Part shown: positions 6,603-12,258 of the stretch, in pieces
Layout: each line of letters begins with the position of its first letter
Numbering within the stretch: the first letter of the stretch is position 1
NCBI GenBank assembly: GCA_019115145.1
Contig: DXED01000015.1
Span: 1-12,258 of the forward strand
Source of the DNA: Claveliimonas intestinigallinarum
Lineage (GTDB): Bacteria; Bacillota; Clostridia; Lachnospirales; Lachnospiraceae
Reading direction: 5' to 3'
DNA: 12,258 nucleotides
The notes under the pieces: model-generated
The model's database searches: none
What the model was told of the DNA's origin: nothing
Seen by the model: the letters and a program-made list of their open reading frames with translations, nothing else
Translations under genes and position numbers: made by a program

Positions 6603-7145
6603 TTGGCTGAGAACGTAAAAGAAAAAATCGCGGAGACCTTTCTGGCCATGACCGCCAGAAAGAATTTTGACAAGATCACAATCAAAGACCTGGTACAGGA
6701 GTGCGGCATCTCCCGCCAGGCCTTCTACTATCATTTCCAGGATATACTGGAGGTTATTGAATGGATCATGCAAAGAAGCGCGGACGAACTCCTGCGGCGC
6801 AGCCTGCAGGCAGAAGACCCCAAGGCCGCCCTCCGCCTCTTCATTGATTTTTCCATGGAAAACAGAAGCTTCATCCACCACCTGCTCCGATCCCGGCAGC
6901 GGGAGCAGATGGAACATATCATCCACAAGAACTTCCACAGCTACCTGGAAAGCCTCTACAGACACACGGCAGTGGACGCATCCTTAAGCTACCGGGATCT
7001 GACCATGGCCCTGGACTTTTTCACCTACGGGATCTCCGGCGTGCTGATTGAGAGCTGCCGCAGCGGCCAGGCTGACCCGGAGGCGCTGACAGACCAGCTG
7101 TACAGACTGCTGACAGGGCAGATGGTACAGCTGCCCTCCTCTTAA
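6603..7145 (+). CDS. TetR/AcrR-family transcriptional regulator, DhaS-like
   Basis: This is a 180-residue DNA-binding regulator. The N-terminal helix-turn-helix is clear (about 24-48: ITIKDLVQECGISRQAFYYH, then FQDILEVIEWI). The run of aromatic residues followed by D-I-x-x-x-I-E-W-I recalls the DhaS branch of the family, whose founding member controls dihydroxyacetone kinase genes in lactococci. The ligand domain (about 60-180) is helical and too varied to predict a ligand. I chose the TTG at 6603-6605 because AGGAGG lies 7 nt upstream, the protein then begins just before the first helix, and the promoter at 6496-6525 starts the transcript after the ATG at 6516. That longer reading would add 29 residues unlike the family. 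Its stop overlaps that of the converging protease gene. The likely targets are itself or the divergent ftsH unit; no drug pump or dha gene is adjacent. Confidence 0.85.
   Translation: MAENVKEKIAETFLAMTARKNFDKITIKDLVQECGISRQAFYYHFQDILEVIEWIMQRSADELLRRSLQAEDPKAALRLFIDFSMENRSFIHHLLRSRQREQMEHIIHKNFHSYLESLYRHTAVDASLSYRDLTMALDFFTYGISGVLIESCRSGQADPEALTDQLYRLLTGQMVQLPSS
7115..7137. terminator. hairpin at the tetR/protease junction, possible bidirectional terminator
   Basis: AGGGCAG (7115-7121) and CTGCCCT (7131-7137) form a perfect 7-bp stem with a 9-nt loop at the end of the tetR coding region. On the plus strand CCTCTTAATCC follows; on the minus strand the stem lies just beyond the protease stop and is followed by GTCAGCAG. 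The T content is low on both sides. Confidence 0.3.
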
Positions 7146-8890
7146 TCCGGTATACTCTCCTCCACGCACAGCGCCCCATACCCTACCTGGTTGTTGGGGT
7201 AAGCAGCAAAGCCCGGAAGCTGCCGGGCTCCTCTTCTCAAATAGGCCTTTATCTTTTCCCCGTAGAGATAAGGGTCGTTTTCTTTTATGATCCCCCACTC
7301 CATGAGGAGGGCTGCCCCGCCCGTCACAAAGGGGGTGGCAAAGGAGGTGCCGGTGACTGCCGTCACTGTGCCTCCCGGCGCCCGCGTCATAATCCCCACG
7401 CCGGGAGCCGCCAGATCCGGCTTGGTCCGGTAGCCCTCCCCCGCGCCCCCGCGCCCGGAAAAATCCGCATAGGTAAAGGTGAGGGCATCGTAGGCCCCCA
7501 CCGTAATCACCCGGGAAGCGGTGGAGGGAATGGTGAAGGTGGCCTCCTCCGAGGGCAGGAGAAAGCCTGTACCCGGGTTCAGGACAGCCTCTGACGGAAG
7601 CCACATCTGATACCGTCCGTCCACGATCCTTCCCGTCTCCAGCCGGATGGTCCACACCCCGGAGGCGATGTAGGTCTCCACCGGCAGAAGATCGATGAAG
7701 ATCTCCTGCACCAGGCTGTAGGGGCTGGGCTCCCCATAGTAGACGAGGATCTCCGTGGGGCCGATCCGCATCCTCTGGGTGCCCCTTATCTCCTGGATGG
7801 GATCGCTGCGGACCCCGGAGGGGGTGATAAGTAGGATGCGCACCTGATCCGCGTAGGTCTTCCAGATCTGGATGCTCATGGCCGTCTGCCTGGGCTGCAC
7901 CCCCAGCTCAATATCCTTTGTCTCATAGCTTGCAAGCCTCCCCGTGGTGTGGCCGGCTGCGTTCCCCTCATTGCCCGCCCCCACGCAGATGGAGGTACGG
8001 CCCAGGTTGGCCACATCGTCTATGTACCGCTCCAGAAGGGAGGAGCCGTCGTGGGCCCCGTACGTATTTCCAAAGCTGATGTTTATGGCCAGGGGCATCC
8101 GGTACTCCAGCGATTTTCTCACCGCATAGTCAATGCCCGCCATCAGCTCTATGGTTCTGGGAAATCCCTCTGCCCGTGGCACGCCCAGCTTCACGATGAG
8201 AAGGCTGCTCCGGAAGGCCACTCCCCTGTACCTGCTCTCTCCTCCCCCGTTTCCCGCCGCGATAGCTGCCACGGAGGTGCCATGTCCTGAGGTGTCCACG
8301 CTGGGGACAATGCTCCTTTGCTCCGCCTCCCCGGGAGCCGCGATGGCCTCATCGATCTGCTCTCTTGTGTACTCTGTCCCCAGGGCATATCCAGGCGGCG
8401 GTCCCTCTCCCCGATCCGATCTGGGAACCGCGGACTGATCCCACAGCGCAAGGATCCTGGTACGGCCCTCCTCATCCCGGAAATCCGGCAGCATATAGTC
8501 AATCCCCGAGTCTATGACCGCCACCAGGACTCCCTGTCCGAAAAGGGAAAGGCGCCCGCCCTGCACTGTATCGATGCAGGACACGCGCCTCCCGTCAGCG
8601 GTCTGAAAAAACAGCCGCTTTGGCTTTTCAATATACTCTACCTCCGGCAGCGCCGCCAGAGCGGACAGCCGGGACTCCTTCACAGTGACGATGGCATACT
8701 CGTTCAGGAGCTCTGTCACCCGGACCGACAGGGCCTTTATATCATCCAGACTCCCGGAGTATTTCACGATCACGTCCCACTCTCTCTCGATGGGATCGTA
8801 CCCCACATCCAGCTCCAGCGACTTTTCTCTCTCCTCCTGGGTAGCATCCAGCGCAAGATTCAAAAGATCCTCGATCTTCTGTCCCGCCAT
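7142..8890 (-). CDS. Csp-like subtilisin family (S8) serine protease
   Basis: This is a 582-residue subtilase with an intact triad: D127 in VAVIDSGID, H203 in SGHGTSVAAIAAG and S516 in GTSFATPFVTGG, plus the oxyanion asparagine N307 in VGAGNEGN. There is no signal peptide. Residues about 1-95 look like an inhibitor-type prodomain (WDVIVKYSGS, then EYIEKPKRLFF). A beta-rich insert of about 120 residues (about 318-440) lies between the oxyanion residue and the catalytic serine. That layout (prodomain, jelly-roll insert, all intact) is the one known for the clostridial Csp proteases, which activate the cortex hydrolase SleC during spore germination. Related S8 proteins in Lachnospiraceae may have other roles, so germination is inference. 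The start at 8888-8890 has AAAGGAG 9 nt upstream. It follows rubrerythrin by 39 nt with no clear promoter between, so co-transcription is likely. Confidence 0.9.
   Translation of the reverse strand: MAGQKIEDLLNLALDATQEEREKSLELDVGYDPIEREWDVIVKYSGSLDDIKALSVRVTELLNEYAIVTVKESRLSALAALPEVEYIEKPKRLFFQTADGRRVSCIDTVQGGRLSLFGQGVLVAVIDSGIDYMLPDFRDEEGRTRILALWDQSAVPRSDRGEGPPPGYALGTEYTREQIDEAIAAPGEAEQRSIVPSVDTSGHGTSVAAIAAGNGGGESRYRGVAFRSSLLIVKLGVPRAEGFPRTIELMAGIDYAVRKSLEYRMPLAINISFGNTYGAHDGSSLLERYIDDVANLGRTSICVGAGNEGNAAGHTTGRLASYETKDIELGVQPRQTAMSIQIWKTYADQVRILLITPSGVRSDPIQEIRGTQRMRIGPTEILVYYGEPSPYSLVQEIFIDLLPVETYIASGVWTIRLETGRIVDGRYQMWLPSEAVLNPGTGFLLPSEEATFTIPSTASRVITVGAYDALTFTYADFSGRGGAGEGYRTKPDLAAPGVGIMTRAPGGTVTAVTGTSFATPFVTGGAALLMEWGIIKENDPYLYGEKIKAYLRRGARQLPGFAAYPNNQVGYGALCVEESIPD
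7210..7229 (+). terminator. terminator-like hairpin for tetR inside the protease gene
   Basis: AGCCCGG (7210-7216) and CCGGGCT (7223-7229) form a perfect GC-rich 7-bp stem with a 6-nt loop. On the plus strand it is followed by CCTCTTCTC. It lies 65 nt after the tetR stop, within the C-terminal codons of the converging protease gene. The pyrimidine tail is not a pure T-run, so the strength is uncertain. Confidence 0.35.
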
Positions 8891-8929
8891 CTGCCCTCAC
8901 TCCTTTGACAAGTTATTTTGCATGATATT

Positions 8930-9544
8930 CTACATGACCACGATCCCGCTGTCCGTGTAGGGAGCCAGGGAGAGGGGAATGAAAAAGCCCTTTTCATGCC
9001 GGCAGACCGGGCATACCTCGGGCGCCTTTGTTCCCCTGTGGATATGGCCGCAGTTCAGGCACATCCAGGCTCCCTCCTTCGCCAGCTCAAAGTAGGTGTT
9101 TGTCTCCATCAGCTCCCGTATTTTCCCGAACCGCTTGGCGTGGGTCTTCTCCACCTCGGCGATCTGGTAAAAAGCGGATGCCGCCTCCAGAAAGCCCTCC
9201 TCCTTGGCCTGGTCGCCAAAGGCCTGGTACACGTCCTTATATTCCTCCGTCTCGTTGTGCTCCGCCGCCCGCAGAAGGTCTGTCAGGGAGTCGTAGGTAT
9301 CCACCGGGAAGCCGCCGCAGATCTCTATCGTCTCCCCCTCGGCCTCCTTCAAGAGCTCATAGTAGCGCTGGGCGTGGGCTCTCTCCTGGTCCGCGGTGAA
9401 GAGAAAGATCTGCCCCACCGAGTACATGTGGTGCTCCATGGCCATCTCCGCCGCGATGGTATACCGGTTTCTGGCCTGGCTCTCCCCGGCAAACGCCTTC
9501 ATCAGATTTTCCTTTGTCCTGCTCTTACAAAAATCAACTGCCAT
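8930..9544 (-). CDS. rbr: rubrerythrin
   Basis: This is a 204-residue non-haem iron protein that reduces hydrogen peroxide in the cytoplasm of anaerobes with electrons from rubredoxin-type partners. The ferritin-like diiron domain has the expected ligands: E21 in AGESQARNRY, E54 and H57 in ADQERAHAQRY, E95 and E98 in AAEHNETEEY, and E132 and H135 in EVEKTHAKRF. The C-terminal rubredoxin-like domain has the four iron cysteines in two CxxC pairs (C162, C165, C178, C181). After the last pair it continues with GFFIPLSLAPYTDSG, longer than the shortest family members. The start at 9542-9544 is supported by AAAGGAG 8 nt upstream. The leader contains a 9-bp inverted repeat that overlaps this site. 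The protease gene follows after 39 nt. Confidence 0.95.
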   Translation of the reverse strand: MAVDFCKSRTKENLMKAFAGESQARNRYTIAAEMAMEHHMYSVGQIFLFTADQERAHAQRYYELLKEAEGETIEICGGFPVDTYDSLTDLLRAAEHNETEEYKDVYQAFGDQAKEEGFLEAASAFYQIAEVEKTHAKRFGKIRELMETNTYFELAKEGAWMCLNCGHIHRGTKAPEVCPVCRHEKGFFIPLSLAPYTDSGIVVM

Positions 9545-9546
9545 GA

Positions 9547-9581
9547 TACATACTCCTTTACCTTTTTACATAGAGTATGTA
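9547..9581 (-). promoter_or_regulatory. leader hairpin overlapping the rubrerythrin ribosome binding site
   Basis: TACATACTC (9547-9555) and GAGTATGTA (9573-9581) are perfect 9-bp inverted arms around a 17-nt loop. In the mRNA the downstream arm includes the GAG of the AAAGGAG ribosome binding site (9553-9559) and ends 2 nt before the ATG, so folding would hinder translation. As DNA, it could instead be a protein-binding site. It does not match the known PerR box. Confidence 0.4.
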
Positions 9582-9592
9582 CCATGGCAGTG

Positions 9593-9600
9593 ATTTTATA
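9593..9600 (-). promoter_or_regulatory. possible -10 element of the rubrerythrin gene
   Basis: On the minus strand TATAAAAT lies about 50 nt before the ATG; transcription would start near 9586, just before the leader hairpin. I see no matching -35 at 16-18 nt (it reads about CCGGGA), so the promoter would be weak or need an activator. Confidence 0.3.
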
Positions 9601-9639
9601 CCTTGTATTCCACGTTTTCCCGGCTGTCACTTTGCCTAT

Positions 9640-10656
9640 CTACTGGAAACCGATCAGCCTTCTGGCCACCATGTAGGCCAGAGAAGAGATCTTTCTTCCG
9701 GATCTTCCCGGCAGGTTCATGGTCTGTCCGAGGATGCCGTAGCGAATCTTCACATAGGTTCTGGCGTCCTTCTTCCGCAGGTACAGCCACAGATCCTTTT
9801 TCTTGTCCAGGTTCTCCTTCTCCTTGGAGCGGATGCACAGAATGGAAGAGACGGTCATCATGATGGCGAGATAGTTGATCATGTATTTTTTCAGCTTCTT
9901 ATTGGTGATCTCCCTCATCTGATACATGTCGATCATCTTCTTTGTGACAAAGATCTGCTGATCCAGTCTCTTGATCATAACCTTCTCGTTGACCGACTGA
10001 TCCTCACGCCCGATATAGTAGCGGTAGAAATCCTCATCCATATAGTAGAGCTTCCGCACATGGGGCAGCGGATAATATACATAGATGTTATCCACATAAA
10101 AGGTGTGCTTGGGCAGTCTCAGCTGACACAGAAGCAGCAGCTCTGTCCGGTAGATCACCGAGTGCATAAGGATGTACTGATCCAGATGAAAATGCCCTAT
10201 ATCCGACCAGTGGAATATCTCGTCCTGGGGCAGTACGTTCCGGTAGTGGATACATTTTTTATTCTCCACTCCGACCTTCTCATACACATAGTTGGCGATG
10301 AGCATATCCACCTCCTCGCCCTCGTCCTCGAAGTTCCTGAGGACCTGAAGGATTCTGTGAAGGGATTCCTCATTCACCCAGTCGTCGCTGTCCACAACCT
10401 TAAAATATTTTCCTGTTGCGTTGGAAAGCCCGCAGTTTACTGCGTCTCCGTGTCCGCCGTTCTCCTTGTCGATCACTTTTACGATATCCGGATATTTCTC
10501 CGCATACTCATGTCCTATCTTTGATGTGTCATCGCTGGATCCGTCATTTACAATGATGATCTCCACGTCCTCCCCGCCCGGAAGGATGCTCTCGATCGCA
10601 TGCGCCATATAATCCTGGGAATTATAGCACGGGATCGCAAACGAAATGTACTTCAT
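9640..10656 (-). CDS. family 2 glycosyltransferase
   Basis: This is a 338-residue GT-A-fold enzyme that would transfer a sugar from a nucleotide donor to a cell-surface polymer, lipid or protein acceptor. The N-terminal domain is characteristic: FAIPCYNSQ (6-14), IIIVNDGSSDDTS (33-45), ENGGHGDAVNCGL (65-77) and the metal-binding VDSDDW (88-93). The second half is rich in tyrosine and lysine (KLYYMDEDFYRYYIGRED, then many KK pairs) with no clear membrane span; the C-terminal end (SSLAYMVARRLIGF) is a possible amphipathic helix. Donor and acceptor cannot be read from the sequence. The start at 10654-10656 has AGGAGG 9 nt upstream and a good promoter. It is not in a polysaccharide cluster here; the neighbours are rubrerythrin and pfp. 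Confidence 0.9.
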   Translation of the reverse strand: MKYISFAIPCYNSQDYMAHAIESILPGGEDVEIIIVNDGSSDDTSKIGHEYAEKYPDIVKVIDKENGGHGDAVNCGLSNATGKYFKVVDSDDWVNEESLHRILQVLRNFEDEGEEVDMLIANYVYEKVGVENKKCIHYRNVLPQDEIFHWSDIGHFHLDQYILMHSVIYRTELLLLCQLRLPKHTFYVDNIYVYYPLPHVRKLYYMDEDFYRYYIGREDQSVNEKVMIKRLDQQIFVTKKMIDMYQMREITNKKLKKYMINYLAIMMTVSSILCIRSKEKENLDKKKDLWLYLRKKDARTYVKIRYGILGQTMNLPGRSGRKISSLAYMVARRLIGFQ

Positions 10657-10680
10657 ATTTTTCTTCCTCCTGACTTTTAT

Positions 10681-10709
10681 AGTATATAGTATTCCTCCGG
10701 TTTTTCCAA
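10681..10709 (-). promoter_or_regulatory. promoter of the glycosyltransferase gene
   Basis: On the minus strand TTGGAA (10704-10709) and TATACT (10681-10686) are separated by 17 nt. The start would be near 10674, giving a leader of about 18 nt. It is divergent from the pfp promoter, with 30 nt between the two -35 elements. Confidence 0.65.
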
Positions 10710-10739
10710 CTTAAACTTTGCAAAATCTTCATCACACAA

Positions 10740-10768
10740 TTGTAAAAAGGAGGGTTTTCCGGTATAGT
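10740..10768 (+). promoter_or_regulatory. promoter of the PPi-phosphofructokinase gene
   Basis: TTGTAA (10740-10745) and TATAGT (10763-10768) are separated by 17 nt; transcription would start near 10775. The -35 overlaps the perfect palindrome ACAATTGT (10735-10742), which could be a binding site or chance. Confidence 0.65.
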
Positions 10769-10797
10769 TATGTGTAGAAGGCCGACGGGCCCCTTGC

Positions 10798-10812
10798 CCC
10801 TGCCTGGCAGGG
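10798..10812 (+). promoter_or_regulatory. GC-rich hairpin in the pfp leader
   Basis: CCCTGC (10798-10803) and GCAGGG (10807-10812) form a perfect 6-bp hairpin, and GGCC and GGGCCC blocks on both sides (10781-10793 and 10811-10820) could extend it. It lies in the predicted leader of about 73 nt, 23 nt before the ribosome binding site. No T-run follows, so it is not a terminator. It may stabilise the mRNA. Confidence 0.35.
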
Positions 10813-10847
10813 CCCTGGCCGCTGAACAAAAGCTTGGAGGAGAGAAC

Positions 10848-12074
10848 ATGAAAAAAAATATCATTGTGGGACAGTCCGGAGGTCCCACGGCAGTCATCAA
10901 CGGAAGTCTCTACGGTGTTGTGTCTGAGGGTATCAAAATGACAGACCACATCGACACGGTATACGGAATGATCAACGGAATAGAGGGATTTCTCCAGGGC
11001 CACTACATGGATCTGGGAGCCCTGGACACAACCAACGAGCTGGAGCTTGTGCGCACCACGCCAGGCGCTTACCTGGGCTCCTGCCGCTACAAGCTGCCGG
11101 AGGACCTGCACGACCCAGTGTACCCGGAGCTGTTCCGACGCTTTGAGGAGCTGAATATCGGCTACTTCTTTTATATAGGAGGAAACGACTCCATGGACAC
11201 GGTGAGCAAGCTGTCCCGGTACGCCGGATTTATGAACAGTACCATCCGCTTCATCGGCGTTCCCAAGACCATTGACAACGACCTGGTGGAGACAGACCAC
11301 ACACCGGGATATGGAAGCGCCGCCAAGTACGTGGCCACCACCGTGCGGGAGATCGCCATCGACGCCTCCGTGTACGACAACAAGCAGTCTGTCACCATCG
11401 TGGAGATCATGGGCCGCCACGCCGGATGGCTCACAGCCGCCAGCATGCTGGCCAGGAAGTTTGAGGGGGACAACCCGGTGCTCATCTACCTGCCGGAGGT
11501 GGTCTTTGACCAGGATGCCTTCATCGAGAAGGTGCGCACCTCCCTGGAGACCACACCCAACCTGGTAGTCTGCATCTCCGAGGGCATCAACGACGGAAAG
11601 GGCACCTTTATCTGTGAGTACGCCAGCGAGGTGGGCACAGACACCTTCGGCCACAAGATGCTCACCGGCTCCGGAAAATATCTGGAGAACCTGGTAAAGG
11701 AGCGGCTGGGCGTCAAGGTTCGCTCCGTAGAGCTGAATGTCTGCCAGAGATGCTCCTGCTCACACCTGTCCCGGGTGGATCTGGACGAGGCTGTCAACGC
11801 GGGTGTCTACGCCGTACAGGCAGCCCTTGCAGGGGAGAGCGGGAAAATGATTACTTTCATAAGAAACAAAAGTGTACCCTATGAGCTCTCCTACAGCACC
11901 GCGGACGTCAACATCATCTGCAACAAGGAGAAATGCGTACCTCTGGAGTGGATCACAAACGATGGCTCCGACATCAGCGACGCCTTCATCGACTATGTCC
12001 GCCCCCTGACCCAGGGACACGTGGAGCTTCCCACAAAGAACGGCATCCCTCTTTTCGCCTACCGCAAGGCATAG
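10848..12074 (+). CDS. pfp: pyrophosphate-dependent 6-phosphofructokinase
   Basis: This is a 408-residue glycolytic enzyme that phosphorylates fructose 6-phosphate to fructose 1,6-bisphosphate; in the PPi-dependent group the reaction is reversible and saves ATP. The N-terminal VGQSGGPTAVINGS (7-20) is the phosphate-donor loop. Residues 111-116 read GGNDSM, with the aspartate (D114) that marks PPi use where ATP enzymes have glycine. PKTIDNDL (139-146) carries the second PPi marker K140 and the catalytic base D143. IMGRHAGWL (187-195) is the substrate-binding signature. Asparagine at 113 replaces the aspartate common in the GGDD form. The start at 10848-10850 has GGAGG 7 nt upstream. An in-frame ATG at 10770 lies before the predicted transcription start and would add a proline-rich stretch unlike the family. 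The gene has its own promoter. No terminator is visible before the group II intron begins at 12129. Confidence 0.93.
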   Translation: MKKNIIVGQSGGPTAVINGSLYGVVSEGIKMTDHIDTVYGMINGIEGFLQGHYMDLGALDTTNELELVRTTPGAYLGSCRYKLPEDLHDPVYPELFRRFEELNIGYFFYIGGNDSMDTVSKLSRYAGFMNSTIRFIGVPKTIDNDLVETDHTPGYGSAAKYVATTVREIAIDASVYDNKQSVTIVEIMGRHAGWLTAASMLARKFEGDNPVLIYLPEVVFDQDAFIEKVRTSLETTPNLVVCISEGINDGKGTFICEYASEVGTDTFGHKMLTGSGKYLENLVKERLGVKVRSVELNVCQRCSCSHLSRVDLDEAVNAGVYAVQAALAGESGKMITFIRNKSVPYELSYSTADVNIICNKEKCVPLEWITNDGSDISDAFIDYVRPLTQGHVELPTKNGIPLFAYRKA

Positions 12075-12128
12075 AAAGGGACACGTACCGGACAGAGGGC
12101 AGCTCCGGATCCATAAGAAGCTATAGAA
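12075..12128. other. short spacer between pfp and the group II intron
   Basis: I see no terminator, promoter or gene in these 54 bases. On the minus strand this stretch is the 3' exon next to the intron. Confidence 0.4.
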
Positions 12129-12129
12129 A

Positions 12130-12160
12130 TCGGATAGGGGAGATTTGACCCTCCCCTTCC
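12130..12160 (-). ncRNA. group II intron domain VI with bulged branch-point adenine
   Basis: On the minus strand AGGGGAG (12157 to 12151) pairs with CTCCCCT (12142 to 12136) as a 7-bp helix with an 8-nt loop, and GGA (12160 to 12158) pairs with TCC (12134 to 12132). The adenine at 12135 is left unpaired between the two helices, 7 nt before the predicted 3' end, the usual place of the branch point. Confidence 0.75.
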
Positions 12161-12196
12161 ACACCACGTAGCGTACCGTTCAGTACTACGCGGTTC
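12161..12196 (-). ncRNA. group II intron domain V (catalytic hairpin)
   Basis: This 36-nt hairpin starts GAACCGCGTAG and ends CTACGTGGTGT on the minus strand. The lower helix contains a CGC triad (12192 to 12190) with a central G-U wobble, as in the catalytic triad of class C introns. A two-base bulge CG (12173-12172) separates it from a 4-bp upper helix with loop GAAC. Its first bases overlap the TGA of the maturase frame. Confidence 0.75.
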
Positions 12197-12257
12197 AATA
12201 GTTTACGCGTACTTTCAGATAGTGGGCAGTCATGGATGGGTATCCGAGTCTGTCCAC
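12195..12257 (-). CDS. ltrA: group II intron reverse transcriptase/maturase, C-terminal fragment
   Basis: Only the last 20 codons lie in the window, reading LGYPSMTAHYLKVRVNY at the end, with the TGA at 12195-12197 just at the start of domain V. A short tail with a GYPS-like turn followed by an aromatic and basic end is common in these maturases, and the location directly before domain V is as expected for class C introns. Identification rests mainly on the adjacent RNA domains. Confidence 0.65.
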   Translation of the reverse strand: MDRLGYPSMTAHYLKVRVNY

Positions 12258-12258
12258 T

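Larger units (their letters stand above)
12129..12258 (-). mobile_element. 3' end of a bacterial group II intron (class C-like), cut by the window edge
   Basis: Read on the minus strand, the right edge contains the end of a maturase frame, a domain V hairpin and a domain VI hairpin in the correct order and spacing. The intron would end in CCGAT at 12129, followed by the exon TTCTATAGC. Group II introns are self-splicing ribozymes that move by reverse splicing into DNA with their own reverse transcriptase. The 5' part, including domain I and most of the protein, lies beyond the window. The domain V sequence type is the one I associate with class C introns, which tend to insert after transcription terminators. 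Confidence 0.8.

Noticed and set aside
9547..9581. PerR or Fur box before rubrerythrin
   Set aside because: The inverted repeat does not match the AT-rich PerR or Fur consensus in sequence or spacing.
10677..11654. Long minus-strand frame (325 codons) opposite pfp
   Set aside because: Antisense shadow of a certain gene; its product is rich in His, Val and Gly without a recognisable domain.
1..12258. CRISPR array, tRNA or rRNA genes, prophage or defence island
   Set aside because: I saw no regularly spaced direct repeats, no tRNA-like cloverleaf and no nuclease, restriction, toxin-antitoxin or phage structural genes.

Overview
The window looks like a piece of a chromosome from a Gram-positive anaerobe of the class Clostridia, most plausibly a GC-rich gut Lachnospiraceae. 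The evidence is strong purine-rich ribosome binding sites before nearly every gene, a PPi-type phosphofructokinase, a rubrerythrin, a Csp-like subtilase of the kind found in spore formers, and a clostridial-type FtsH. The genus cannot be fixed from this stretch alone. Most genes are housekeeping or accessory metabolism. Both ends run into what look like mobile or repeated elements, which would also explain a contig ending at each side.

Layout, left to right. Positions 1-148 hold a possible C-terminal scrap of an ORF and a long hairpin (72-110), tentatively the right end of an IS200/IS605-type element. Then comes a leftward block. A two-domain SseB-like protein (1912 to 1136) has its own good promoter and is followed after 51 nt by a cysteine-synthase-family enzyme (1084 to 149) with unusual active-site loops. 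A DUF5107/TPR protein (3984 to 2038) has a promoter with an inverted repeat over its predicted start of transcription. A two-gene unit encodes a small coiled-coil protein (6392 to 5937) and FtsH (5940 to 4099), with overlapping stop and start codons. A rightward TetR/DhaS-like regulator (about 6603 to 7145) is divergent from that unit.

The second half holds another leftward group: a family-2 glycosyltransferase (10656 to 9640), rubrerythrin (9544 to 8930) and a Csp-type subtilisin-like protease (8890 to 7142). The protease gene meets the TetR gene tail to tail, so that their stop codons overlap. Divergent from the glycosyltransferase is a PPi-dependent phosphofructokinase (10848 to 12074). 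After it, on the minus strand, lies the 3' end of a group II intron: the last residues of its maturase, domain V and domain VI with a bulged adenine.

Functional links are limited. FtsH and its coiled-coil partner are the tightest pair, joined by translational coupling. Rubrerythrin and the protease are probably co-transcribed (39-nt gap, no visible promoter between them). The two promoters between the glycosyltransferase and pfp are divergent and close. I found no CRISPR array, no rRNA or tRNA gene, and no obvious new defence or biosynthetic system. The most unusual items are the variant cysteine synthase, the coiled-coil/FtsH coupling, and the structured elements at both edges and in the rubrerythrin leader.
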